Part shown: in pieces, positions 1 to 11,100 of the stretch
Layout: every line of letters begins with the position of its first letter
How positions within the stretch are numbered: the stretch's first letter is position 1
Origin: Owenia fusiformis
Lineage: Eukaryota > Annelida > Polychaeta > Sabellida > Oweniidae
Direction of reading: 5' to 3'
NCBI GenBank assembly: GCA_903813345.2
Contig: CAIIXF020000004.1
Location: 2,873,525-2,937,524 of the forward strand
Length of the DNA: 64,000 bases
The notes under the pieces: model-generated
The model's database searches: none
Seen by the model: the letters and a program-made list of their open reading frames with translations, nothing else
Told to the model about the DNA's origin: nothing
Position numbers and translations under genes: made by a program

Positions 1-52
1 TTAATGGCGACTATATTTCAAATAAACAGTACTTGCGTTGATTGTCTCCTAC

Positions 53-175
53 CTTCACAATTCAATCCATTCTTTGAGAGTTCATAGTGATCATTGCAGG
101 TACAGTCGAATGAACCAATCGTATTCTTGCAATGCTGCTCGCAGAGGCCATTGTTCAATTTACATTCATCTCGAT
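53..175 (-). CDS. Calcium-binding EGF-like exon of the collagen/EGF gene
   Basis: This internal exon is 123 bp (41 codons). On the minus strand it begins after an acceptor TTTTAG and ends before a donor GTAGGAG, with phase 1 at both borders, the usual symmetric EGF-module exon. It encodes one six-cysteine EGF domain with the spacing C-x6-C-x3-C-x8-C-x-C-x12-C. The N-terminal D-R-D-E-C and the C-K-N-T-I-G-S-F-D-C-T-C stretch fit the calcium-binding, Asn-hydroxylation subclass. Its phase matches the EGF exon at 28502-28627. A direct junction would create Asp at the split codon and give the normal D-x-D-E-C linker between tandem EGF modules. Exons lying between them or beyond the left edge cannot be excluded. 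Such domains act outside the cell as Ca-stiffened modules. Confidence 0.8.
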
Positions 176-277
176 CTAAAACAAATTTAAAGAAACATTA
201 TAACTCACAAAGGTTGGTGCTATGTTAAAAATTGATGTCCGCGCGATCCAGAAGCACTCGATGCCAGATACACATCA

Positions 278-420
278 AACACGTGCTAAAGTTTAGCACG
301 TGTTTGAGATTGATCAAACCCGTGCTTAAGTTTAGCACGTGTTTGAGGTTGATCAAACCCGTGCTAGAATTTAGCCATGTTTGAGGTTCGATCAAACCCT
401 GGGCCTCAGATCAAACCCGT
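278..420. repeat. Short tandem array of palindromic units (GTGCTAAAGTTTAGCAC)
   Basis: About two and a half units of roughly 58 bp each contain a hairpin of the form CGTGCTAA/TTTAGCACG followed by GTTTGAGGTTGATCAAAC, which is itself nearly palindromic. No coding potential is visible. It continues into a segment (about 420-500) related, in opposite orientation, to 15235-15330. Confidence 0.6.
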
Positions 421-658
421 GTGTGAAGCTCCAAGTGTTCCGGGCTACCCAAGTATTCCGACTCCTGCCGAAATATTCTGAATTGACCCAAGTATTCTGG
501 GTTTACTTATTTTAGCAAATACACTCGATATGGTGATTTTTCAATTTCTAATCCAATTTTAGATTTCTACAGAGATGACTGTTGAAATTAAGTTAATCAA
601 ATCACTTATAATGTGGCTGTCTCATGTACAAAAGATTTTCCTTTTTTTATATATAACT

Positions 659-1534
659 ACACTCCCCTCTATAAGTTTGGCAACCTTAGCTCCCCCATTG
701 AACTACGTGTTAAAGCCTCTTTAGGTTTGAATTTTTATTTACTTAACCGGCGATGAGATAACTTATAATATTAATGGAAACGTAACTTGACCTTATTTTC
801 AATACCTCCAAAATTTCTCAATTTTTTCCTCAATTAGAATAGGTCGAAAATTGATGATAAATTTAATGAATTTTTGAAAATCGTCATTCCCATGTAATTC
901 AATGGGAAATGGAGGGTTCGGGCAAATCAGAAATCAGGATATATTTTCAGTAAAAGATTCAGCAAAAAAAAATTATATAGAAAATTGAATTGTCTAACTT
1001 TTTTGTACACCAAGTGTTTAGTTTATTTGATGAATACTAAAGTTACAGCGCTTCAAAGTCATTTTTGAAAATAATTTTTCGCCTCCTGAGTTATTTCAAT
1101 GGGAAAGTTTTTTTGAAAAACTATTTTGACTTTAAAGCCCTATAACTTTGTTGAACCTGAAGAAACATATCAATTTTTTGTTAAATAAAGTTAACACTAA
1201 TTCAATTGCCTGCCTTATTCGTTTTTTTGCAAGGACTCGGATGGATGGATATTCTGTCATATGACTTGCGGCAAACCTATCATTTCCCATTGGTTAACAT
1301 GGGAATGTCGATTTTCAAAATTCATCAAATTTATCATCAATTTTCAACTTATTGTAATTGAGGGAAAAAATTGAGAAAATGTTGAGGTATTGGAAATAAA
1401 GTCAAATTACGTTTCCGTTAATAGTATAAGTATTTTCATGGTAGGTTAAGTAAATAAAAATTCAAAGGTAAAGAGGCTTTTAACACGTAGTTCAATGGGG
1501 GAGCTAATGTTGCCTAACTTATGGAGGGGAGTGT
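659..1534. mobile_element. Non-autonomous element with ~255-bp terminal inverted repeats
   Basis: The left end (659-910, beginning ACACTCCCCTCTATAAGTTT) reappears as an imperfect reverse complement at about 1275-1534 (ending ATGGAGGGGAGTGT). The 360-bp centre has no recognisable transposase. The long, diverged arms suggest an old foldback or MITE-type DNA element in the intron of the minus-strand EGF gene. No superfamily is assigned. Confidence 0.65.
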
Positions 1535-1819
1535 AACAGGGCACCCATTGAGGAGTGTCAAATCCCCGGGTGTTCGACCTTTGCACCATGGAACACTCCT
1601 GAGCAATAGGATATTTGGACAGAATATATCGATATATGTAGACTGGGTCTCAGTTTCAGGAATACTAAGTATGTATCAACTTGTTCAGGAAAATTGTCCT
1701 TTTGAAAAAAATGGGTGCGTATTTCTAATAATGGACAATTTTTTACATTTTCTGGCTCTCTTTCTTAATCGTGTGGCACTTTTAACTTTTGGCACCCTCT
1801 CTTGTGAATTTTAAGATAT

Positions 1820-4036
1820 TGTAGCGGGAGCGCATTTTTCTTATTTATTTGTAAGTTTTATTTTCATGCTTTTCTGATCAAGATCAAATTATGTTTTATA
1901 TATGGTTAAAAAGAACATTCTTTTAACGATTTATTCATTTTTATTTCATGCAAAAAGGAATAATAGTTTTTGAGTAAGACATGTTTAAATAACTAGTGTA
2001 AACGTGTGATTTTATTTAATTCACGGCCGCTTGGCACACATGATTTCAGTTCTTATTTACTCGTGTTCTTTCTCATTAAATTTAGAGAAGAGTATTTGTC
2101 CATAAATTATAATAATTATTTCTTAAATTAAGGGTGAATTGAGCTTTTAAATGGTGTATTAAACTTTGAATTTGATCTCATACTTTAGGAGATATTGTAA
2201 TTTAAAAAGAGTGATTTTCAGTCAAGTTTTATATTTCTGACGGCATTTTGCCGACACTTTTTCAAACTTTCCCACATAGTAATTTGATTGACAGGCTAGC
2301 GCTAGGTTTATTAGTCTTTGATGTGACAGCTATTTTGACATTGTAGCAAGCTAACAGACCTGTTGTCATAGTTGCACTTCCTTATATGGAAATAGATTGT
2401 CAAAAATATAAAGTTTCTCATGATCGTTCAGGAGAACGATCAGTCTAGTTTTGAATGCTGAAGAGTAAGAACCTGCGATTACATTTTGGATTTATAACAG
2501 AATTGTATCATTTTGGATTTATAACAGATTTTGGATTAATATTGCTGTATTAAGTTACGCTGGATATTTGTGCTACTGGTGATCGTATTTTTGTGGATTT
2601 ATATTGAACATAACTGGATATATCTTGCGTTTACACGGAGATACGTTGTTAGCCTGAAAGTCGTTCAGCACTGCTTGTGACTATGTATTCTGATATAAGG
2701 TAATTATTACAATAAAGTCTTGTTATTTGTTCATTTAAATTCACTGTGTCTGTTTTGATATAAACAAGTGAAGCTAAAGTGAGTCAATCTAGTCCACATT
2801 TACTGCTTAATTTCCATTGCAATTCAAGAGTGATAAGGGAAATAAATTCAATTTTACATCTTTCCTTCATTCAATCAATTCACAGTCCATTGTTTCAAGT
2901 ATTCCATTTATAAGCATTCGCTATTACCAATTCTTTATCCCCAGTATTTCTATCAATTTAAACGTTTCGCATATTCCTTATTTTTACCCTTAATTCCCAG
3001 TGCTACTGTCAATTATTCCAATCTCATTACATTCATTTTTGCTACAATTTACAACATTCATATTTCTTTGTCTAAAGATTGGCCATATCTGTAACAAATT
3101 GCTCTTACCAAAACTGCTCCTTACGTTTTGCTCCGGAGCCAATTTCACTTGTGTGGAGCAAAGAGTTTATTCCAAAGAGGCAAGGTAGTGTAAGACTATT
3201 GCTATGTGACTTAATTGGTATAACCAAGGTAGTAGTAATTCATAGGCAATAGGTACTTAATTGCTCTCAAAGCTCCTGTTTTGCCGTTTAACAATTGATT
3301 TGGAACATTGTGCTTTGCTCCGGAGCCCATTGAGAGCTCCTGCTTGATTGACTATTAATTTGGAGCGTTGCATTTTGCTCTGGAGCCTGCTTTGCTTTGA
3401 GGCTCATTGATTTATTGATTCATTGAGAGCATTACATTTTGCTCCGGAGCTGGTTACCGGCTCTAATTGTGTTTGGAGCCTGACTGAGGCATTTATTTGA
3501 GCACTACACTTTACTCCGGAGCCTGCTGCTTGCTCCTATTGTGTACGGAGCCTTTCCGAGCCATTTGTTTAATGTTACACTTTGCTCCGGAGCCTGTTGC
3601 TTGCTCATTTTGTGCATTGAGCTTTGTGGAGCCATTATTTTGAATATAGTATTTTGCTCTGGAGCCCAAGTCGCTAGGAGCCTACCATACTCAGTGTTTA
3701 TTACATTTTGCTCTTCTAGCCATCAAAGTGTGCTCTAAATGTTTCAGGGAGCTATATTGTAGAATTTAGATATTGGCCAAACCATTCATTATCATCATTC
3801 TTCATTCACATATTCCTCCAATTTAAATTGATCATTTTACATTTATCAAAGTTATTATATTTCCCTTGTCATTCTTTGTTATTCTACTTGTATAATATCA
3901 GTGGCAGAACGATAATAAAAATCAACACAACAAAATCCTTTCACCAACAGACGTTCCCCGCCGGCTCTCATACCACGTGAGAGTTTTAAAGTGACACTCG
4001 GGTTTCCGCTCGGCCCAGACGCCACGTACCGTCACA
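1820..4036 (+). repeat. 5' LTR (2217 bp)
   Basis: This direct repeat matches 13003-15219 at a constant offset of 11183. It starts TGTAGC and ends GTCACA (TG...CA termini). An AATAAA at 2711 would place the RNA 3' end near the middle, leaving an unusually long U5 of about 1.3 kb. That U5 carries an array of GCTCCGGAGC palindromes. Short open frames within it (for example 3000-3188 and 3541-3738) recur identically in the other LTR and are not supported as genes. Confidence 0.95.
3129..3730. repeat. Palindromic GCTCCGGAGC array in U5 of the LTR
   Basis: About eight copies of the perfect 10-bp palindrome GCTCCGGAGC or one-base variants (GCTCTGGAGC, ACTCCGGAGC) occur near 3130, 3318, 3378, 3441, 3513, 3584 and 3656, usually preceded by A/T-rich TTTTG. 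Spacing is irregular, about 60-190 bp. The whole array is duplicated in the 3' LTR (14312-14913), and another copy lies in the leader near 4554. Regular clustering of a self-complementary site suggests a dimeric binding site or RNA stem motif; this is inference. Confidence 0.7.
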
Positions 4037-4037
4037 T

Positions 4038-4055
4038 TGGTGGCAGCGGTGGGAT
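4038..4055 (+). other. Primer-binding site, tRNA-Leu
   Basis: The 18 bases TGGTGGCAGCGGTGGGAT begin one base after the LTR end. They are the reverse complement of the ATCCCACCGCTGCCA-CCA 3' end of a common animal tRNA-Leu. The same 18 bases sit in the same place in the second LTR element at 48589-48606. Confidence 0.85.
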
Positions 4056-4139
4056 ATTGTTTTGTTAATTGATCTCGCGGTGTTAAAGGCTTGCATGTCT
4101 TGATTTTTTTATCAGTAAGCGTTCATCACTAGACTCACT

Positions 4140-5090
4140 TGTGAGGAGCAGAGAGTTTATTCCAAAGAGCTAAGGTAGTGTAAGGCTATTGCTATGTTAC
4201 TTAATTGGTACAGCCAAGGTAGTGTAATTCATTTGCAATAGGGACTTAATTGCTCATTTTGGAAGGAAGTGCTCCATTGAATAAGTACATGTGACTTTAT
4301 ATGAGCCACTAACTGAAGTGTTCTATTTAGTTGCTGTATAAGTGAATTTATGAACCGAGGGTAGTCCTCAGACTTTATTGTGTGAACCGAGAACCGAGGG
4401 TAGTCCTCCATTTGTGTATGCTTTATGAACCGAGGGTAGTCCTCAATCTGTATGTTTTATGAACCGAGGGTAGTCCTCATGTTTTATGCGCTGTGAACAG
4501 ACTGCTTAAAGAAGTTTGCAGTGAAATCTGTTTTGATTTATGTGATACTCCTGCTCCGGAGCCACTCCAGTTGAATATTGAGAAAGAACACATTGAAATA
4601 AACGTTATTCCGTGCAGGTGCAGGTACACGTTTTTAAGAGTGAGGCAGATATAACACTGTTGCAAAGTTGTTGGCCGGATCACTCTGTTTGATTTGTATT
4701 GTTCTTTAAGAGGAGCTGGCTAAAGAGCAGTTGTTAGTTGTACTGAGATTTATACCTGAATTGTGAACTGTAGAATTGTCACAGTTTAAGAGAGCCTTGA
4801 AGTGTAATTCTTTGGCAACGTGCCTTAATTGGTTCTTCCAAGGTAGCATAAATCGTTAGCTAGAGTGACTTATGGCTCCTGAATTTGTTTAAGTGTAAGA
4901 GAGCATTGTAGTATAAATCTTTTGCAAACGTGTCTTAATTGGTTTGACCAAGGTAGCATAATTCGTAGGCAAAAGTGACTTATTGCTCCTGAATTTGCAG
5001 TAGAGCACAAAGAGCAAGGTAGTATAATTCCTCAACTTAGGTGACTTAATTGTTCATTTTGTGTGTTTATTGTTAAAGATATATCAGATC
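4140..5090 (+). repeat. Untranslated leader built of short repeats
   Basis: This leader lies between the PBS and the gag start. The segment 4146-4260 is a diverged copy of LTR sequence 3152-3270 (AAGGTAGTGTAAG...CTTAATTGGTA). The motif GAACCGAGGGTAGTCCTC occurs about four times between 4345 and 4470. A roughly 95-bp unit containing ACCAAGGTAGCATAATTCGT is repeated at about 4795, 4890 and, partially, 5000. No reading frame is convincing. It may hold packaging or dimerisation signals, but that is untested. Confidence 0.7.
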
Positions 5091-5109
5091 TGTGTATGAA
5101 ACTTACACC

Positions 5110-8100
5110 ATGGAGTCAGCTAATGACTCGGATAATGCAATGGATCTGACACAGTGTGGTGAAAGTGCTCAGTTGAGCCCAGAAAACACTGTATTTTTCA
5201 AAGGGGAAAATGCTATGAGCAACCCCATGTCTGTGAATGAAACGGTTGTCTGGTCTGGAGGAAATCCAACTAGGTCTAATTATGGGGTTGGAGCAGTTCC
5301 TAAAAGGATTGATTCTAACCAGGAAATGCAAACAAAATCCACTGGATATTGGTCTCATGTGTCTGGAACTGATTTGAGTTTCCTGCAAGGTTCACAACAA
5401 AAAGAGGGCTTTGAACATGCTCCTCGTTCTTCCACTGTTGGGCCAACCTCAGAGACTGACAAAATCAGTGCCATGAGTGACCAAATTAGTCATCTGTGGA
5501 GCAACATTGACTTAATTGGCAATACAGTGGATATTATGAAATCTAACATGGGCTCCATGAAATCAGATGTGACTCAAATTGAATCTAACATGGGCTCCAT
5601 GAAATCAGATATGAATTCAATGAAATCTGAAGTGACACAGGCCGTGTCCTCTCTGGTTCCTATCATGGACCAGATGCAGAATCGTTTGGTGTCTCAAATA
5701 GACCAGAGTTTGTCTGATCACAAAGCTAAGATAGACCAAGAAATGTCTCTACAAAAGTTTGAAACTCAGGAGCTTATTAATGAAAATCGCTCCCCATTAA
5801 AAGAACTTGAGAAAGTCAAGTTCAGAACTCCGCATGTTGATAGTAGAGGAGACGTATGTTTTGAGAGAGAGGCGATGGCTCCTTTAGTGGATGGCTCACA
5901 AAGTCCTCCTCATAAGAAGCCATATGCTCTCAAAAGACAGAGAGCAATTTATCATAGTCCATCAGACATGAAAAGTGGTCTACCCTCTTTTCCTGGCTTT
6001 GTTTCAGGGCTGAAGGGACAGGTTAGCCAGATACCTGAAATGAAGGGTTCAAATACTTTTGAAATGGCTCAAAATGCGTCAGGTATGGAATTGAATAAAG
6101 GAGACATAAATCCTGATAGAATGAATCAGGTTCCAAACAAATTCCTCCCAGTGAGCAGGGAAGATTCAAATTCTCCAAGTGCTCCTCAGTATAGTGGGAG
6201 GATGAGGAATTTATATAGTAACTCTCCCACAAGAAATATGACTGCACATCGGTCTGATATGTTGGAGCATATATCTAAACAAGATTTGTTGTATAGTTCT
6301 CCACCCAGAGAAAACATTTCACACTCACAGCAGACTAATTGGTCACCAGAACATGTGACAGATGCTTCTCCCTCATCACATGAGGTTGATATGTCCCCTG
6401 CATTACAGGTGGTAAGAGAAGTAATTGGATCATTGAGAAATGATAACCGATCCAGTAACAAATCAGTGAAAATTAAACCAGATAAGTATGATGGCACAAG
6501 TCCATGGCAAGACTATAAAAGGCATTTTGAAGTGTGTGCTCGCTCCAATAACTGGAGCATAAATGATAAAAATGATTTTCTAGCATCCAGCTTGAAAGGG
6601 CAAGCCTTGCAAGTTTTGAATGAGTTGCAATCTGGCTATACTTATGAGCAATTAGTGAGTGTACTGGATAAAAGATTCGGCCCTGAGGGCAAGGCCAAAT
6701 TGTATGAAGCTCAGTTTCATAGCCGTCAACAGAGGCCAAAAGAGCCACTGCAAAAACTTGGTCAAGACATTAGACGCTTGGCAGCTCTTGCATTTCCTGA
6801 ACTTTCCAGAGAAGCTCAGGATAGGTTTGCTCGTACTCGCTTTCAACAAGCGTTGCTGGATGATCAGATTCGAGATGTGATCAATATAGGAGAGCCCGAT
6901 TCTTTAGATAAAGCTATATCTATTGCTCTCAAACAGGAATCTTATTTAGAATCAGAGCGAATTCGCAAAGGTCAGAGACCTAAGTTATCACAAGATAAAA
7001 TAACATCAGTTGATGATGAGTACAGTGTTAAGGAATCTAATGAGAGCAAAAAGAGCGATGATATCCTAAACAAGCTAATGGAAAAGATAGATGCTCTGTT
7101 GACTGAGCAAGCTAAGAAAAAGTCACCAAGAAAGCCAAGAGCAGAAGTGACTTGTTTTAATTGTGAGAAATTAGGACATTACAGTAATGAATGTACCCTT
7201 CCCAAGACTTCACAGTCAAGGAATAGGGATAATAAATCTACTGCTGCTCCTATAAGTTTTGAGGACGCAGATAGTCCCAATCAAGTGAAACGAATAATTG
7301 CTACTGCTAGGATATGTGGTTATCCTATGGACTTTTTAGTGGACACTGGGGCAGTCCGAACTATTATTGACATAGCTGGTTATCAGCAAATGCCCAGAGA
7401 AAACCAACCTGAGTTGTTGAAAACAAATAGAGCCTTTAGACAGGCAGATGGCTCCCGTCTTAAAGTATTTGGAGCAATAGACTGCTCTCTTGATCTTGGT
7501 GGTACTTCTTTTGAGGCCCAAATAATTGTTGCTCAGCTTGGTGGATTTAACATTCTAGGTTGTGACATTTTGTCTAGTCAAGGTGTCAACATAAATTACC
7601 ACAAACGAGAAATGTCATTTAATCCTCCCGATGGATATGTTAGTGGAGGAATTTGTGAAATATCAACAGGGGAGCCATGTGAGGCAAGTCACTCAGTATC
7701 TAACCTATTAAACAGGTTAGGTAAAAATGAGGATCTCAGCAGTGGTTTAAAAAGCTCCTCCAGCGACTTGACTAAGGTTCGGAGCGAGCATTCCTCTAGT
7801 AAATTGACAAAACATGTCTCCTTTGGAGAATGTCATGGCTCCGAAATAACAGAAAATGTCTCTCACCAGCCTCTGGTCTTATTGTCTCCAGAGCATGAGG
7901 ACTGTAGAGGAGCAGAGGTAACTCAGATTCCTCCTGTCACCTCTTTTAAAGATAACGGAATAAAGAATAGGGGGCTTAGTGAAGAGATGGAGCAATTGAG
8001 TTCCTCTTTTGATAAATTCCCACAAGTGCAATTAACTGATTCCACTGATAATGAAAGTGAGCAGAGTAGTTTTGTAGGTTCCAAGGAGGAAGATGAGTCT

Positions 8101-11100
8101 CCTGAAAGAGGTTGTTTTCTATGCGCAGATGTTGAAATACCTGCCAAATGCGGAATGATAGTTGATGTGTGTCTAAATAATGATACTGATATCAAACCAG
8201 AGTTCCCTGGTATTATAGAGCCACTCCTTTTTAAGCCTGAAGCATTGCAGGGCTTGGAGGTATCACCAACCTTTGTTTATTCATTCAAAGAGTTGGGAGT
8301 TGAAATTTGGAACCCCCTTGCAGTACCAGTTCCACTTATGGCTGGGACACATGTGGGAATGTTTAGTATTGTGAATCCCGATGTGCATGTTGTGAATGCT
8401 GCTCCCGGAGCACAGGTTAACATCATGCAAGATGAAACAGTCTCTTCGTCTGAGAAGAGCCTTGGGTTAGAGAACATAACCCTTGATCATGAAATACCCT
8501 CACACTTGAAAGAGTTGTTTGCTCAAAGCTCTCTTGGCCTAGATAATGAGCAAAAGTTAAGATTCTTGAAACTCTTATTAGGGAATCAGGATGTGTTTTC
8601 TTCTAGTGATAGTGACTTAGGGTGCACCGATATAGTGCTACATAGTATAGACACAGGTGGGGCTGAACCAATACGGCAGGTCTATCGTAGAATGCCAAAG
8701 GTTAAGCAAGATGAGATTGACCGTCAGGTAGATGATCTCTTGAGCAGAGGTGTCATAGAGCCCTCTGAGAGCCCCTGGGCTTCTCCAGTTGTACTGGTTA
8801 AGAAGAAAAATAATACATGGCGCCTGTGTATAGATTATAGAAAATTAAATTCAGTCACAAAGAAGGATGCATTTCCTATTCCTCGAATAGATGATACGCT
8901 AGAGAGCATGAATGGAGCATCATGGTTCAGTACAATGGACTTAGCCTCTGGATATTGGCAAGTTGCTCTGGATACAGATGCAAAAGAGAAGTCCGCATTT
9001 GTTGTTCGTGGTGGGCTCTACCAATGGGCAAATATGCCTTTCGGTTTATGCAATGCCCCCTCGACTTTTGTTCGTCTCATGGAGCAAGTGCTCAAAGGAA
9101 TGAGCAATTCTCTCGCCTATCTCGACGACGTCATAAGCTTTGCTCCAGATTTCAATAGTGCAATTGAACGTCTTCAACTTGTGTTTGATCGCATGCGGCT
9201 TGCTAATTTGAAACTAAAGCCAAGCAAATGTGAACTTTTGAGAAGGAGCGTAAAGTTTCTCGGACATGAAGTGTCAGAGGCTGGTATTGCTCCTGATTCT
9301 GAAAAGGTAGAAAAGATTTTAAGCTGGCCAACATTAGGGTCTGTGCATGAAACCAGACAGTTCCTTGGTCTTGCCTCTTATTATAGGAGGCATGTGAAAG
9401 GATTTGCCGAGGTAGCTGCTCCTTTGCACCAGCTCACTCACAAGAATAGAACCTCATTTGAATGGTCTGAAAAATGTGAAGAGGCTTTCAAAGCTTTGAA
9501 GACGTGTGTGGCTAATGCTGCAATTTTGGCTTACCCAAAGCCTAATTGTGAGTATATACTTGACACTGACGCAAGTGCAACATCTATTGGGGCCGTGCTC
9601 TCCCAAGTTCAAGGGGGAGAGGAACAGCCATTACACTTTGCCAGTAAGTGCTTGTCACAAACTGAGCGTAACTACTGCACAACTAAACGTGAGTTATATG
9701 CTGTTGTCAATTATTTGAAACATTTCAGACAGCATCTGTATGGGCAGCATTTTAAATTGAGAACTGATCACTCCTCTTTACGCTGGCTTACCAACTTTAA
9801 AGAGCCTGAGGGCCAGTTGGCCAGATGGTTTGAGGTAATTGCAGAGTATGACTTTGTTATTGAACACAGGCCAGGGAGCAAACACTTAAACGCAGATGCG
9901 ATGTCTCGTGCTCCCTGTCGTCAGTGTGGTAAAGCAGAGCAAAAAGATGCTCTCAAGAAAGACCGTTGCTTCAATCGGTCTAATCATGAAACTGTTTGTG
10001 GATATCTGAGAAATTATCCAGAAAAACCAGACATCACTGATAATAATGTTAGTGAGTATCTAACTCCTCCAAGAGAGGCTTCACAGAAGTTTCTAGTCGA
10101 GCAGAAAGATCTTATACATAGTGTGTCAATGATTCCCGAATGGTCATTAAACGATATAAGTGAGGCACAATGTGCAGATCCTCACATCAGCCCGATGTGG
10201 AATGCATTAAAAGCCTCCAGTGACAGGCCCTCATGGGAAGTCATAAGTAGTAAGTCTGAAATCACAAAAACTTACTGGGCTCAATGGAATCGACTAGTGA
10301 TTAAAAATGGTGTGTTATGTCGCCTCTGGGAGAATGTTGAGGGAACTTTGAGTACTCTTCAAATCATAACTCCCAAGTCCATGAAAGAGACTGTGTTAAA
10401 ATACTCACACTCCGATGTTAGCTCAGGGCATTTTGGAGTGAATAAGACATACCAGAAAACTAGAGTCAGATTCTATTGGCATGGACAGCATATTGATGTT
10501 CGTGCATACTGTCGAGCCTGTAACACTTGTGGTGCTAGGAAAAATCCTCAGAATAAACCAAGAGCACCACTACAGCAATATGTAGTTGGGGAGCCCATGG
10601 AGCGTTTTGCCATAGACATTCTAGGGCCTTTCCCAATCTCTAATAGAGGAAACAGATATGTTTTGGTCTGCTCTGACTATTTTACTAAATGGCCAGAAGC
10701 ATTTGCAGTTCCAAACCAGGAGGCAGTGACAGTTGCTTCTAAGTTGGTAGAAGAGGTTTTCTCTAGATTTGGTCTCCCGATGGCACTTCACAGTGACCAG
10801 GGAAGAAATTTTGAATCGGCAGTAATGGCTGAAGTTTGTAACATATTTGGGATAGAGAAAACTCGTACCACTCCATTTAATCCTAAAAGTGATGGTCTAG
10901 TTGAACGATTTAATCGTACTCTGTTAGATGGAATTGCTAAACTCATGCAAGATGACAAAGACCAATTAGATTGGGACTTGAAAGTTCCTCTTATTTTAAT
11001 GGCTTATAGAACTGCAGAACAGGAGTCTATAGGTGAAACTCCTGCTCAAATGATGCTTGGGAGAGAATTGAGAATTCCCCTTGATATTATTGTAGACCCG

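Noticed and set aside
3000-3738. Small frames in the LTRs (also at 14183-14921)
   Set aside because: Identical in both LTRs only because the LTRs are identical; they run through the palindrome array with no coding signature.
8100-8400. dUTPase domain between protease and RT of the large element
   Set aside because: The segment resembles the beta-rich linker often found there in gypsy elements, but I see no clear dUTPase catalytic motifs.
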